Notes: generated by a model not told the origin, from the sequence alone. A DNA stretch of 64,000 nt from Flavobacterium sp. TAB 87 (GCF_001529295.1 NZ_LLWK01000037.1:496001-560000), one strand, 5' to 3'. Counted from the first letter of the stretch, positions 16,385 to 25,781 are shown. Made by a program: numbers and translations.

Positions 16385-16824
16385 TTTTTAAAGAAATAAC
16401 AAATTCAGACCTTGAGCTTATTGTGAGTTTGATGGAAGAATTTTACGCAATCGATAATTATCCGATTGACACGGAAACCTCGACAGCCCTATTTAAAGAA
16501 TTCATCACTAATGAAAAATTAGGCAAAGCGTGGCTCATTTTTACTGAGAAAGAAGTAGTTGGCTATGTTATTCTGACTTTTGTTTTTAGTTTCGAATACC
16601 AAGGAAGAATCGCCTTTTTAGATGAATTGTATCTGAGTGAAAAAGCCAGAGGGAAAGGATTGGGCAAGAAAACGGTACAATTTATTATCGAGCAAATTTC
16701 AAATTTATCTTTGAAACATATTTACTTAGAGGTAGAAGAGCACAACAACAACGCACAAAAATTGTATATTGCAAGCGATTTCGAATTTCACAATCGAAAA
16801 TTAATGAGCTACAAACCCCGATAA
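16378..16824 (+). CDS. GNAT family N-acetyltransferase
   Basis: 148 residues with the complete GNAT fold: motif A, LDELYLSEKARGKGLGKKTV, contains the acetyl-CoA pyrophosphate loop R/Q-x-x-G-x-G/A, and the C-terminal NNAQKLYIASDF matches motif B. The substrate is unknown. The start codon overlaps the end of waaA (ATGGTAG region), a sign of translational coupling, so it may modify an envelope or small-molecule substrate; this is inference from context only. Confidence 0.87.
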   Translation: MVVFKEITNSDLELIVSLMEEFYAIDNYPIDTETSTALFKEFITNEKLGKAWLIFTEKEVVGYVILTFVFSFEYQGRIAFLDELYLSEKARGKGLGKKTVQFIIEQISNLSLKHIYLEVEEHNNNAQKLYIASDFEFHNRKLMSYKPR

Positions 16825-16847
16825 ATTTATCAATTAAATCAAAAAAA

Positions 16848-19022
16848 ATGAAGTTTTTAAAATTATTCGCATTATTGTTTGTTTTTCAAGTACAAGCACA
16901 ACAAGGCGGAATGTGGATTCCATCTTTACTTGACGGAATGAACGCAAAAGAAATGCAAGCACTTGGAATGAAAATGTCGATTAAAGATATTTACGATGTT
17001 AATAGTTCAAGTTTAAAAGACGCTGTTCCTCACTTCAACGGCGGCTGTACATCTGAGGTTATTTCGCCAAAAGGTTTGCTTTTAACCAATCATCATTGTG
17101 GTTACGGACAAATTCAAGCACATTCATCGGTAGAAAATGATTATTTAGCCGATGGTTTTTGGGCTTATAAAATGGAAGACGAATTACCAAATGAGAATTT
17201 GGAAGTTACTTTTATCGTAAAGATTGAAGATGTAACCAAACAAATTTTAGAAGGAGTTGCTGTTTTACCAAATGAATCAGACAAACAAGCGAAAATTCAG
17301 CAAAACATTTCGGCTTTGTCCAATACATTTCCAAAAGAAAAATACCAAGAAAATAAAATTCGTACGTTTTTTGAAGGAAATCAATACATGCTTTTTGTAA
17401 CTGAAACATATAGCGATGTACGTTTGGTTGGTGCTCCACCTACAAGTATTGGAAAATTTGGATCAGATACCGACAACTGGGTTTGGCCTCGTCATACTGG
17501 TGATTTTTCTTTGTTTAGAATTTACGCAGACAAAAACAACCAGCCAGCAAAGTATTCTAAAGACAACGTTCCCTATACTCCGAAACACTTTTTACCAATA
17601 TCTTTGGATGGTGTTGCCGAAGACGACTTTACTTTAGTATTTGGATATCCAGGAAAAACAAGCGAGTATTTGCCTGCAGTCGCTATTGAGCAAATTGTTA
17701 ATGAATTGAACCCAACTAAAATTGAAATTCGAGATAGAGTTTTAAAAGTTACAGACGGTTTCATGCGAAAAGACAAAGCCATTAAAATTCAATACGCTGC
17801 CAAATACGCAAGTACAGCCAATTATTATAAAAAATGGATTGGTGAATCACAAGGTTTACAAAAATCGAATGCGGCTGGAGTAAAGAAAGAACAAGAAAAA
17901 GTATTTCAAGAAAAACTTATCAAGGCAGGAAAAGAAACGGAATACGGTTCGTTATTAGCCAACTTTGACACGAACTACAAGGCAATTGCTCCTTATGCAA
18001 TTGCTAGAGATTATTTTAGCGAGATTGTTTTAAGAAACGTTGAATTACTTAAAACGACCTACAAATTTGTACAACTAGAGCAAATTTATAAGAACAAAGG
18101 TGAACAATCTTTTACTGATAGAAAAAATAATCTTGCCAGTGGTTTGGGCGAATTTTACAAAGATTTCAATAAAAAAGTCGACGAAAAAATCTTCGAACAA
18201 GTAATTGAGATGTATGCCAAACAATCTCCACAGCAATTTTTACCTGTAAGTTTAAAAAATGCGACTGCTACTCAATTGACTGCAGCCGTTTACGGGAAAT
18301 CAAAACTAACCACTTTTGAAGGTGTAAAAGAGATTTTATCTGGCGACACTAAAAGTATCTTGAAAAAACTAAACAGCGATCCCGCTTTTAAATTGGTGAA
18401 AGACTTAAGCGCCTCTTACTTTAATGAAGTAGCACCAAAATACGACGAGCTGAACATGAAAATTACAGCTTTGCAACGTGATTACATGAAAGCACAATTA
18501 GAGTTGGGTACAAACGATCGCATATTCCCAGACGCAAACAGTACGTTACGTGTAACTTACGGGCAGGTAAAAAGCTACGCACCAAAAGATGCAGTTCTTT
18601 ACGAACCAGTAACTTATTTAGAAGGTGTAATGGAAAAATACATTCCGGGTGATTATGAATTTGACGTGCCTACCAAATTAGTTGACTTATATAAAGCCAA
18701 AGATTATGGTCAATATGCCCAAAATGGTAAGATGCCAGTAAACTTTATTGGAACAAATCATACTACTGGGGGAAATTCGGGCAGTCCGGCGATTGACGCA
18801 AATGGAAACCTAATTGGGCTGAATTTTGATCGTGTTTGGGAAGGTACCATGAGTGATATTTATTACGACCCAAGCATCTGTAGAAACATTATGGTTGATG
18901 CACGCTATATTTTGTTCATTATTGATAAATATGCTGGTGCTACCAATATTATATCTGAATTGAAGCTTGTTCATCCAAAAACAGGCAAGTCAATGAAAAA
19001 GAAAGACTTAAAGAAAAAATAA
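16848..19022 (+). CDS. S46 family dipeptidyl-peptidase, DPP11 type
   Basis: 724 residues, with a signal peptide ending near VQAQ (residues 1-18), so periplasmic. It removes N-terminal dipeptides from oligopeptides. The chymotrypsin-like catalytic His is in TNHHCGY (82-83) and the nucleophile is S644 in GNSGSP. Eighteen residues later is R662 (NFDRVW), the same spacing as Ser655-Arg673 in Porphyromonas gingivalis DPP11, where Arg sets Asp/Glu preference at P1; DPP7 has Gly there. An acidic-residue preference is therefore inferred. The N-terminal GGMWIP start after cleavage is typical. It is a single gene, 23 bp after the GNAT gene, and could be co-transcribed. Confidence 0.93.
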   Translation: MKFLKLFALLFVFQVQAQQGGMWIPSLLDGMNAKEMQALGMKMSIKDIYDVNSSSLKDAVPHFNGGCTSEVISPKGLLLTNHHCGYGQIQAHSSVENDYLADGFWAYKMEDELPNENLEVTFIVKIEDVTKQILEGVAVLPNESDKQAKIQQNISALSNTFPKEKYQENKIRTFFEGNQYMLFVTETYSDVRLVGAPPTSIGKFGSDTDNWVWPRHTGDFSLFRIYADKNNQPAKYSKDNVPYTPKHFLPISLDGVAEDDFTLVFGYPGKTSEYLPAVAIEQIVNELNPTKIEIRDRVLKVTDGFMRKDKAIKIQYAAKYASTANYYKKWIGESQGLQKSNAAGVKKEQEKVFQEKLIKAGKETEYGSLLANFDTNYKAIAPYAIARDYFSEIVLRNVELLKTTYKFVQLEQIYKNKGEQSFTDRKNNLASGLGEFYKDFNKKVDEKIFEQVIEMYAKQSPQQFLPVSLKNATATQLTAAVYGKSKLTTFEGVKEILSGDTKSILKKLNSDPAFKLVKDLSASYFNEVAPKYDELNMKITALQRDYMKAQLELGTNDRIFPDANSTLRVTYGQVKSYAPKDAVLYEPVTYLEGVMEKYIPGDYEFDVPTKLVDLYKAKDYGQYAQNGKMPVNFIGTNHTTGGNSGSPAIDANGNLIGLNFDRVWEGTMSDIYYDPSICRNIMVDARYILFIIDKYAGATNIISELKLVHPKTGKSMKKKDLKKK

Positions 19023-19147
19023 TTTGGCCCAGGTCAAGAACCTAGAGGTTAAATCTGGCATAATAATTGTTAAATACCCTCCAGAGAAAAAGATTGAATA
19101 TTTTTCAAAAAAAAAATGAAAAAATATTTTACATATCAAAAATTTTA

Positions 19148-19155
19148 TATCTTTG
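19148..19155 (+). promoter_or_regulatory. -7 element for the small lipoprotein gene
   Basis: TATCTTTG, a perfect TAnnTTTG match, 37 bp before the ATG. Confidence 0.55.
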
Positions 19156-19192
19156 CCTCGAATTAATAATTAACCTTTTATAATAAAGTAAG

Positions 19193-19396
19193 ATGAAAAA
19201 AGTATTTTTAAGTTTAGCTGCTGTTGCTGTATTAACTGTTGTATCTTGTAAGAAAGCTGACGCTGCTGCTGAAACTCCAGCTGAAGAAGTAATTGACTCT
19301 GCTGCTATGACTATCGATTCAGCTAATCAAGTAATTGATTCTGCTACTCAAGTAATTGATTCTGCTGCTACAGCTGTTGAAGACGCTACTAAATAA
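19193..19396 (+). CDS. Small Ala/Asp-rich repeat lipoprotein
   Basis: 67 residues. A lipoprotein signal with lipobox VVSC puts the lipidated cysteine at residue 19. The mature part is only 49 residues, low-complexity and acidic, with a heptad-like repeat IDSA(N/T)QV appearing about four times (VIDSAAMT, IDSANQV, IDSATQV, IDSAATAV), also visible as repeated DNA (GTAATTGATTCTGCT). It resembles small surface lipoproteins of the Lpp type in size, but I do not recognise a family. It has its own promoter and a strong terminator, which suggests good expression. Confidence 0.75.
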   Translation: MKKVFLSLAAVAVLTVVSCKKADAAAETPAEEVIDSAAMTIDSANQVIDSATQVIDSAATAVEDATK

Positions 19397-19412
19397 TTTT
19401 TAGCTAAAATCA

Positions 19413-19450
19413 AAAAAATAGCCATCCGTGCAAACGAGATGGCTTTTTTT
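19413..19450 (+). terminator. Terminator after the small lipoprotein
   Basis: AGCCATC / GATGGCT stem with an 11-nt loop, flanked by an A-run and by seven T. Confidence 0.85.
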
Positions 19451-19504
19451 ATGCCTTTTATTTTAGGAATTGAAATAAGCAGTAAGCTATCTCAAACAAT
19501 GCTT

Positions 19505-19873
19505 TTAAACTTCTGTTTCCAGCTCTTCTTCTTCAAAACCAAACGGATTGTCAGTAAAGTCTAATATCTCTGACTGAACGCCGTATTTTACGATTTCATT
19601 AATTCCTTTTTGCAACATCAACGCAGTCGAATATTTTCGACTCGTCGCAAAATGTTTTTCCTCAAAAACCAATTTAAAAAAATATTTTCCACCAGAAGAT
19701 TTGAATTTTTTAAAATCAGCCGAATCGATTTTTTCTTTAAATCGATCCACAGCTTCTTCACACTCAAACTTTAGTTCATAGCTCAAACTAGTAAAAACTA
19801 CTTTACCTTTTCTAGAAGTAAACACAAATTTATATTCGTCGTTAAATCGCTTACTAATTACAAAAGCACCCAT
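19505..19873 (-). CDS. DUF1508 (YegP-like) protein
   Basis: 122 residues from the chosen ATG at 19873 (MGAFVISKRF); the frame also has an ATG at 19936, but the first 21 residues are not family-like. Two DUF1508 units are seen: residues 1-45 (FVISKRFNDEYKFVFTSRKGKVVFTS) and 50-100 (GKYFFKLVFEEKHFATSRKYST). E. coli YegP is a domain-duplicated homologue of unknown function. An acidic tail (FGFEEEELETEV) follows. The gene lies after the tRNA terminator on the same strand and so needs its own promoter, which I could not place. Confidence 0.82.
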   Translation of the reverse strand: MGAFVISKRFNDEYKFVFTSRKGKVVFTSLSYELKFECEEAVDRFKEKIDSADFKKFKSSGGKYFFKLVFEEKHFATSRKYSTALMLQKGINEIVKYGVQSEILDFTDNPFGFEEEELETEV

Positions 19874-19949
19874 TGTGATTTTTTTTGATTGAAAAATATT
19901 GTCCGCATTCAAAAGAGAAGATTCATTTTGAATCACGAATATATATAAA

Positions 19950-19980
19950 ATAAAAAAGCCTCTTCTTTCGAAGAGGCTTT
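19950..19980 (-). terminator. Terminator of the tRNA operon
   Basis: On the minus strand, AAGCCTCTTC-GAAA-GAAGAGGCTT: a perfect 10-bp stem with a GAAA tetraloop followed by six T. Confidence 0.93.
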
Positions 19981-19981
19981 G

Positions 19982-20067
19982 TACTCAGAGCGGGACTTGA
20001 ACCCGCACGAACATTGCTGTTCACTGGATTTTAAGTCCAGCGTGTCTACCAATTTCACCATCCGAGC
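19982..20067 (-). tRNA. tRNA-Leu (UAA anticodon)
   Basis: 86-nt class II tRNA. The acceptor GCTCGGA pairs with TCTGAGT, the discriminator is A, the D-arm is TGGTGAAATTGGTAGACAC, and the anticodon loop CTTAAAA gives TAA. It has a short variable arm and the T-loop GGTTCAAGTCC. CCA is not encoded. Confidence 0.95.
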
Positions 20068-20081
20068 ATTGTATGGCGTTG

Positions 20082-20154
20082 AGCGAAAAACGGGGCTCGA
20101 ACCCGCGACCTCGACCTTGGCAAGGTCGCGCTCTACCAACTGAGCTATTTTCGC
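20082..20154 (-). tRNA. tRNA-Gly (GCC anticodon)
   Basis: 73 nt. The acceptor GCGAAAA pairs with TTTTCGC, the discriminator is U, and the D-arm is TAGCTCAGTTGGTAGAGC. The anticodon loop is CTTGCCAAG and the T-loop GGTTCGAGCCC. It is the first gene of a two-tRNA operon, 14 bp before tRNA-Leu. CCA is not encoded. Confidence 0.96.
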
Positions 20155-20202
20155 GTTTCAAACTTTTTTAAGAACTGCAACACTTGTACCGTATTGCGAG
20201 TG

Positions 20203-20232
20203 CAAATTTAGGACATTTATTCAATTACACAA
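20203..20232 (-). promoter_or_regulatory. Promoter of the tRNA-Gly/tRNA-Leu operon
   Basis: TTG (20230-20232 on the minus strand), a 19-bp spacer and TAAATTTG (20203-20210): a consensus Bacteroidota housekeeping promoter. Confidence 0.75.
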
Positions 20233-20298
20233 GCCTTTTTTTAAAAAAATTTAGAATAAAAACATAAACTATTGATTTACTATTCTTTAAAAATGAAA

Positions 20299-22905
20299 TT
20301 ATTTTCGAACAAGCATTCTTTTAATCTCATTTAGCTTCATTAATGCTTCTACAGGTGTAATTGAATTAATATCTAGGTTCAAAATCTCTTCTTTTATTTC
20401 TTCCAATAACGGATCATCTAAATTAAAGAAACTCATTTGCATTTCATCTTTTGCAGGTTTTATTCCGTTTAACGCAGCGCTAGAGTGATCTTTCTCTAAT
20501 TTCTTTAAAAGTTTTTGTGCTTTTAAAATTACGATTTGAGGCATACCCGCCATTTTAGCCACATGAATACCAAAACTGTGTGCACTCCCGCCCTTGATCA
20601 GTTTCCGGACAAACAGAACGGTATCTTTTAATTCTTTGACTGCAACATTATAATTTTGAATGCGAGGCAGCGATTCGTGCATTTCGTTCAGTTCATGATA
20701 ATGAGTAGCAAACAGTGTTTTGGGTTTGGACGGATGCTCGTGTAAAAACTCAGCAATAGCCCACGCAATCGAAATTCCATCGTAGGTGCTCGTTCCTCGA
20801 CCAATTTCATCTAATAATACCAAACTTCGATCGGAGATGTTATTCAAGATCGAAGCGGTTTCGTTCATTTCGACCATAAAAGTAGATTCGCCCATCGAGA
20901 TATTGTCAGACGCTCCTACTCTAGTAAAAATTTTATCTACAATTCCCATTCGAACACTTTCAGCAGGAACAAAACTTCCCATTTGAGCCAAAAGCACAAT
21001 CAATGCTGTTTGTCTTAAAATCGCCGACTTACCAGACATATTTGGCCCCGTAATCATAATGAGTTGCTGCGTCTCTCTATCCAAGAATACATCATTTGCA
21101 ATATAAGGTACATCGATTGGCAATTGTTTCTCGATCACGGGATGACGTCCGTTTCGTATATCCAACTCTAAAGAATCATCGATTTCTGGACAAACGTATT
21201 TATTCTCGTTTGCAAGTTGCGTAAACGAACAGAGACAGTCTAATTGCGCAACCAAACTGGCGTTCATTTGAACGGGTTTAATGTATGTTGTGATCCAAGC
21301 GACCAACTGTTCAAACAGTTCGGTTTCTATTTTATGAATTTTTTCTTCGGCACCTAGAATTTTACTTTCGTATTCTTTTAACTCTTCTGTAATATAACGC
21401 TCAGCGTTTACCAAGGTTTGTTTTCGGATCCACTCTGTTGGAACTTTATCTTTGTGTGTATTTCTAACTTCAATGTAATATCCAAATACATTATTGAATG
21501 ATATTTTTAAAGAAGTAATACCGGTACGAGCCGATTCTCGTGATTCAATTCCCTCGAGATATTCTTTTCCTGAAATAGAAATTGCACGAAGTTCATCTAA
21601 TTCAGCATTGATTCCTTTCGCAATGGCGTTTCCTTTGACAATAGCTACAGGCGCATCTTGATTTAAGGTGGTTTTAATTTTCTCGCGAAGCAAATCGCAA
21701 CTGTGCAAATTATCACCAATTACTTTTACGGCTTCTTGCGGACTTTTAAGCGCCAGTTCTTTGATGGGAATAATAGCATCTAAAGATTCTTTTAGATAAA
21801 TAATCTCTCGTGGTGAAATTTTTCCGGTAGCGATCTTAGAAATCAAGCGTTCTAAATCTGAAATTTGTTTGATTTGATACTGAACCTTCTGTAAAATTTC
21901 TGTATTCTCTTTCAAATAAGTTACGACCTGATGGCGACTTTTAATCTTATTTGCATCCTTTAATGGCAATGCCAACCAACGTTTAAGTAGACGACCACCC
22001 ATTGGCGAAAGCGTTCTGTCAATTACATCTAATAAGGTAACTGCATTTGGATTATAACTGTGGTACAACTCTAAATTGCGAATGGTAAAACGATCCATCC
22101 ACACGTAAGCATCTTCGGCAATTCGCTGAATCGCCGTGATATGCTGGACTCTGTTGTGTTGGGTTTCGGATAAATAATATAAAATGGCGCCAGAAGCAAT
22201 TATGCCTTCCCTTAACTCTTCGATACCAAAACCTTTTAAAGAAACGGTTTGAAAATGTTTGGTCAAGGTTTCGACTGCGTAATCTTCTTTATATATCCAA
22301 TCTTCTAAATAAAAAGTATGAAAATCATCGCCAAAATTTTCTCTAAAATCGTTTTTCTGTTGTTTGGGAACTAAAACCTCACTCGGATTAAAATTCTGCA
22401 ATAACTTATCGATATAATCTGCATTTCCTTGAGCGGTTAAAAACTCTCCTGTGGAAACATCTAAGAAAGAAACTCCAATATTTTTGTTGGTAAAATAGAT
22501 AGAAGCTAAAAAGTTATTGCTTTTAGATTGCAGAACCTCATCATTGAGTGAAACTCCAGGAGTGACCAGTTCGGTTACCCCACGTTTTACGATGGTTTTG
22601 GTCATTTTTGGATCTTCTAATTGATCACAAATTGCAACTCTTAATCCTGCTTTTACCAATTTGGGTAAATACGTATTTATAGAATGATGTGGAAAACCAG
22701 CCAAAGCCGTTTCTGTTTCAGAACCTGCACCACGTTTAGTTAAGGTTATCCCTAAAATTTTGGACGCTCGAACAGCATCTTCACCAAAAGTTTCATAAAA
22801 ATCGCCTACTCTAAAAAGCAAACAAGCATCGGGATACTTTCGTTTAATTTCATTGTACTGTTTCATCAATGGGGTTTCTTTAACCACCTTATCTTTAGCT
22901 GCCAA
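20299..22905 (-). CDS. mutS: DNA mismatch repair ATPase MutS
   Basis: 868 residues. The mismatch-binding domain has the F-x-E motif in [13 protein letters not shown]. The C-terminal ABC-type ATPase has Walker A GPNMSGKS (about residue 620), Walker B with signature [14 protein letters not shown], and FATHYHEL. The start is TTG at 22905 (then AAKDK), the best match to relatives; no ATG fits, and the next is codon 14 (MKQYNEIK). The upstream frame is open but not family-like. It is a single gene upstream of the tRNA operon on the same strand, divergent from the DUF1573 gene. Confidence 0.96.
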   Translation of the reverse strand: MAAKDKVVKETPLMKQYNEIKRKYPDACLLFRVGDFYETFGEDAVRASKILGITLTKRGAGSETETALAGFPHHSINTYLPKLVKAGLRVAICDQLEDPKMTKTIVKRGVTELVTPGVSLNDEVLQSKSNNFLASIYFTNKNIGVSFLDVSTGEFLTAQGNADYIDKLLQNFNPSEVLVPKQQKNDFRENFGDDFHTFYLEDWIYKEDYAVETLTKHFQTVSLKGFGIEELREGIIASGAILYYLSETQHNRVQHITAIQRIAEDAYVWMDRFTIRNLELYHSYNPNAVTLLDVIDRTLSPMGGRLLKRWLALPLKDANKIKSRHQVVTYLKENTEILQKVQYQIKQISDLERLISKIATGKISPREIIYLKESLDAIIPIKELALKSPQEAVKVIGDNLHSCDLLREKIKTTLNQDAPVAIVKGNAIAKGINAELDELRAISISGKEYLEGIESRESARTGITSLKISFNNVFGYYIEVRNTHKDKVPTEWIRKQTLVNAERYITEELKEYESKILGAEEKIHKIETELFEQLVAWITTYIKPVQMNASLVAQLDCLCSFTQLANENKYVCPEIDDSLELDIRNGRHPVIEKQLPIDVPYIANDVFLDRETQQLIMITGPNMSGKSAILRQTALIVLLAQMGSFVPAESVRMGIVDKIFTRVGASDNISMGESTFMVEMNETASILNNISDRSLVLLDEIGRGTSTYDGISIAWAIAEFLHEHPSKPKTLFATHYHELNEMHESLPRIQNYNVAVKELKDTVLFVRKLIKGGSAHSFGIHVAKMAGMPQIVILKAQKLLKKLEKDHSSAALNGIKPAKDEMQMSFFNLDDPLLEEIKEEILNLDINSITPVEALMKLNEIKRMLVRK

Positions 22906-23030
22906 ATTTTTGTTTTTAGGAATGAAATAATATCGGAGCGAATTTAAAAATTTTAAAACGAATAACGTATTTGTACAAAAAAATTAATTTATTTTAAGTT
23001 TTTTTTAAGCTCATTTTTCAATATTTTATA

Positions 23031-23038
23031 TAGATTTG
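23031..23038 (+). promoter_or_regulatory. -7 element for the DUF1573 gene
   Basis: TAGATTTG, a perfect TAnnTTTG match, 22 bp before the ATG at 23061. Confidence 0.55.
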
Positions 23039-23060
23039 TTGTAATTAAAATTTTACCACA

Positions 23061-23483
23061 ATGAAAAAAATAATTTTACTCGCAATGTTTACTGTTTTAG
23101 GAGTTACCACTTCTAACGCTCAAGCCAAATCTACTGCTAAAGTTGCCAAGATTGACGGTGCAGGAATGGCTTTTCAAACTGACGTAATTGACTACGGAAA
23201 TATCGCTCACAATTCTGACGGGAAACGTGAATTTGTTTTTACAAACAACGGTACAAAACCATTAATTATTACGAACACTCAAGGATCTTGCGGATGTACA
23301 GTTCCTACTTCACCAAAAGAACCGATTGCTCCAGGAGCAAAAGGAATTATTGGTGTAAAATATGCTACTGACAGAGTTGGTGCTTTTACTAAAACAGTAA
23401 CAGTTTCATCTAACGCAGCCGGTCAACCATCAAAAGTATTGACAATAAAAGGTAATGTTTTGCCAGATGCTACAAAAAGCTAA
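23061..23483 (+). CDS. DUF1573 domain-containing secreted protein
   Basis: 140 residues with a signal peptide ending after SNAQA (about residue 21). The remainder is one DUF1573 immunoglobulin-like domain: DVIDYGNIAHNSDGKREFVFTNNGTKPLII, then SCGCTVP, then IAPGAKGIIGVKY. The conserved CGC cysteines are present. The family is abundant in Bacteroidota, found in the periplasm or at the surface, and its function is unknown. It has its own promoter and terminator, so it is monocistronic. Confidence 0.9.
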   Translation: MKKIILLAMFTVLGVTTSNAQAKSTAKVAKIDGAGMAFQTDVIDYGNIAHNSDGKREFVFTNNGTKPLIITNTQGSCGCTVPTSPKEPIAPGAKGIIGVKYATDRVGAFTKTVTVSSNAAGQPSKVLTIKGNVLPDATKS

Positions 23484-23505
23484 ATTGCAAAATAACAAAT
23501 AAATT

Positions 23506-23539
23506 AAAAAAGCTTCCTTACCTTTGGGAGCTTTTTTTA
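23506..23539 (+). terminator. Terminator after the DUF1573 gene
   Basis: AAAAAGCTTCC / GGGAGCTTTTT with one G-T pair and an 8-nt loop; the T-run continues on the 3' side. Confidence 0.8.
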
Positions 23540-23558
23540 TGTCCAAAAAACAACAACA

Positions 23559-24095
23559 ATGAGAAAATTAGAAAATAGCGAATTAGAGCGTAAATCAATA
23601 TCCGATTTTAAACAATCCCAAAAAACTCCTTTGATCTTAATCTTAGATGATGTGAGAAGTTTGCATAACATTGGATCGGTTTTTCGTACTGCTGATGCTT
23701 TTTTAATCGAAAAAATATACTTGTGCGGAATTACTGCTACTCCTCCAAATAAAGAAATTCATAAAACAGCGCTTGGTGCGACCGATACTGTAAGTTGGGA
23801 ACATGTTGAAAATGTAGTCGAATTAATAACGAAATTAAAGAAAGACAACATTATTACTTTGGCTATTGAGCAAGTAGAAAATGCTGTTTTTTTACAAGAT
23901 TTTAAAATTACGTCAGATCAAAAATATGCACTAGTTTTTGGAAATGAAGTGTACGGCGTTGCTCAAGAAGCTGTTGCAGCTTGCAATGGTTGTATTGAAA
24001 TTCCGCAATTAGGAACCAAACATTCTTTGAATATTTCTGTAAGTGCCGGAATTGTCGTTTGGGATTTATTTCAAAAAATGAATTGGCCTAAATAA
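23559..24095 (+). CDS. TrmH/SpoU family RNA 2'-O-methyltransferase
   Basis: 178 residues. The three SPOUT motifs are present: HNIGSVFRTADA (motif 1), ALVFGNEVYGV (motif 2) and IPQLGTKHSLNISVSAGI (motif 3). These form the trefoil-knot SAM site with the conserved Asn, Arg, Glu and Ser. There is no extra RNA-binding domain. The target (tRNA Gm18-like or rRNA) cannot be set from sequence. The gene begins 20 bp after a terminator and is convergent with folK, whose stop is 19 bp away. Confidence 0.9.
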   Translation: MRKLENSELERKSISDFKQSQKTPLILILDDVRSLHNIGSVFRTADAFLIEKIYLCGITATPPNKEIHKTALGATDTVSWEHVENVVELITKLKKDNIITLAIEQVENAVFLQDFKITSDQKYALVFGNEVYGVAQEAVAACNGCIEIPQLGTKHSLNISVSAGIVVWDLFQKMNWPK

Positions 24096-24114
24096 AACTA
24101 TAAGTACTAAAGAT

Positions 24115-25248
24115 TTAAACCAAAGCTGATTTTAGTTTTTCGAGTATAAATAAATAATCGTTGTGATTTTTAACAAAGTCCAAGTCGGAAACATCAATGA
24201 GCAATACGTTTAAATTGGTCTGCGACTTTATAAATTCTAAATAGCCGGTATTTATTTTATCCAAATAATCGGCTTCGATATTTTGCTCGTAACTGCGCCC
24301 TCTTTTTTTAATATTTTGCAGTAAACGTTCCGTATTTTGGTATAAATACACATACAAATCGGGCTTCGGCATTTCTTTGGCGATGATATCGAACAAACTT
24401 CGATACAAACGATTTTCATCTTCCGTCAACGTAATATTCGCAAATATCAGCGATTTAAAAATGTGATAATCGGCAATTATAAAATCTTTAAACAAATCAA
24501 ATTGTGCCAAATCATCCGACAATTGCTTGTATCGATCGGCAAGAAAAGACATCTCTAGCGGAAAAGCATATCGATTGGGATCTTTATAAAATTTCGGTAA
24601 AAAAGGATTGTCTGCAAAACGTTCAGATACTATTTTGGCATTAAAATCTTCAGATAACTTGTGCACTAAAGTTGTTTTTCCTGCTCCAATATTTCCTTCA
24701 AAAGCAATATAGTTAAAATTATTTAAGCGTATTTCCTGTAAAGGCTCCTCTACAGTGTTGACCGCAATACAAGAACTCTCATCGGTACAATTATGAATTA
24801 ATTCTGAAATTGTTTGATTTAGTATCGGATGTTTCCAATTTAAATCTAAATCTAAGATCGGTTTTAAAACAAACATTCGGTTTTGCATCAATGGATGCGG
24901 TACATGCAATTTTTCGGTCTGAATGATTTCTTCATCAAAAATAATCAAATCAATATCAATAATGCGAGCTTGATAACCGAGCATTTCCTTTCGAACACGG
25001 CCTAACTTTTTTTCGACCTTTAAGATTTGTTTTAAGATTGTCTTAGCCGAATCAAATGTATGTAAAACTACCGCACAATTGTAAAAAGCGTCACTTTCAA
25101 AACCCCAAGATGGAGTTTCGTAAACCTTCGAAACCTTTATAACCGTTCCAACTTCTTGATGAATATTGGCTATGCATTCTTTTATAATTTCAAGGCGATT
25201 GCCTTGATTGCTTCCGAGTGATAAAACGACTTGATGTTGTGCTTTCAT
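24115..25248 (-). CDS. folK: HPPK (FolK)-deoxynucleoside kinase fusion protein
   Basis: 377 residues, starting at the ATG at 25248 (MKAQHQVVLSLGSN). Residues 1-155 are 6-hydroxymethyl-7,8-dihydropterin pyrophosphokinase: PSWGFESDAFYN, magnesium ligands D98 and D100 in RIIDIDLI, and HVPHPLMQNR. Residues 178-377 are a deoxynucleoside kinase (dCK/dGK type): Walker A GNIGAGKTT (185-193), SERFADNPFL in place of the usual E-x-x-x-x-N/W substrate region, and KRGRSYEQNI as the lid. One polypeptide thus joins folate synthesis and deoxynucleoside salvage. The linker (DESSCIAVNTVEEPLQEI) has no stop or frameshift. Such fusions occur in Flavobacteriia; which deoxynucleoside is used is unknown. Confidence 0.9.
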   Translation of the reverse strand: MKAQHQVVLSLGSNQGNRLEIIKECIANIHQEVGTVIKVSKVYETPSWGFESDAFYNCAVVLHTFDSAKTILKQILKVEKKLGRVRKEMLGYQARIIDIDLIIFDEEIIQTEKLHVPHPLMQNRMFVLKPILDLDLNWKHPILNQTISELIHNCTDESSCIAVNTVEEPLQEIRLNNFNYIAFEGNIGAGKTTLVHKLSEDFNAKIVSERFADNPFLPKFYKDPNRYAFPLEMSFLADRYKQLSDDLAQFDLFKDFIIADYHIFKSLIFANITLTEDENRLYRSLFDIIAKEMPKPDLYVYLYQNTERLLQNIKKRGRSYEQNIEADYLDKINTGYLEFIKSQTNLNVLLIDVSDLDFVKNHNDYLFILEKLKSALV

Positions 25249-25299
25249 AATTAAACACAAAGTAAGTAAATCTAATTTAGATCTTTTGTCTAAAGTGCT

Positions 25300-25635
25300 T
25301 CAAAAAAAATTAAAAATCACCAATAATATTGTATACTTTTTTATCCCTTCTTTCAACTCCACACTTTTTAAAAACTGTTTCAGCTTTATTGTCAGCGGCA
25401 ACTGATTTTGACTTTCCCAAAATAATTTATCATGCTCAAATTTTTCCTTAAATATATCTTTATGCGGCCGAAGATTAGATTTTACTTCTTCATTAATACA
25501 GTTAGCGACAGTGGTGTAATTCGTTGAAAAATTGTAATATGTCTCGACATTATCATTATCAACGAACTCCAAAGTCCCAACAAATGCAACCTCACTCCTA
25601 TAATATTTATTATTGTTTGTATTTATTTCATACAA
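25300..25635 (-). CDS. Hypothetical protein, doubtful or remnant
   Basis: 111 residues from a TTG start; the frame opens 10 codons further upstream at a stop, with no ATG start near. No signal peptide or known domain is visible. The composition is hydrophilic in the middle (NEEVKSNLRPHKDIFKEKFEHDKLFW) with a hydrophobic tail (YTILLVIFNFF). Codon use looks natural, so it may be a small unknown gene or the tail of a decayed one. No promoter or terminator was found. Function unknown. Confidence 0.3.
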   Translation of the reverse strand: MYEINTNNNKYYRSEVAFVGTLEFVDNDNVETYYNFSTNYTTVANCINEEVKSNLRPHKDIFKEKFEHDKLFWESQNQLPLTIKLKQFLKSVELKEGIKKYTILLVIFNFF

Positions 25636-25781
25636 AACTTTAATAGAACTGTGCTTGCATCAATAACAAAAAAACAAAAGCCGACAGGTACAGCTTTGGA
25701 CATAAAACAATTTTCAGTATGAAACAAAATAACACCATTTATTTTACAGATTTATAAGTGCTAATAAAATTAACTTTTACT

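Noticed and set aside
19933..20139. A 68-codon minus-strand reading frame
   Set aside because: It runs through both tRNA genes and their terminator; the tRNAs explain the sequence.
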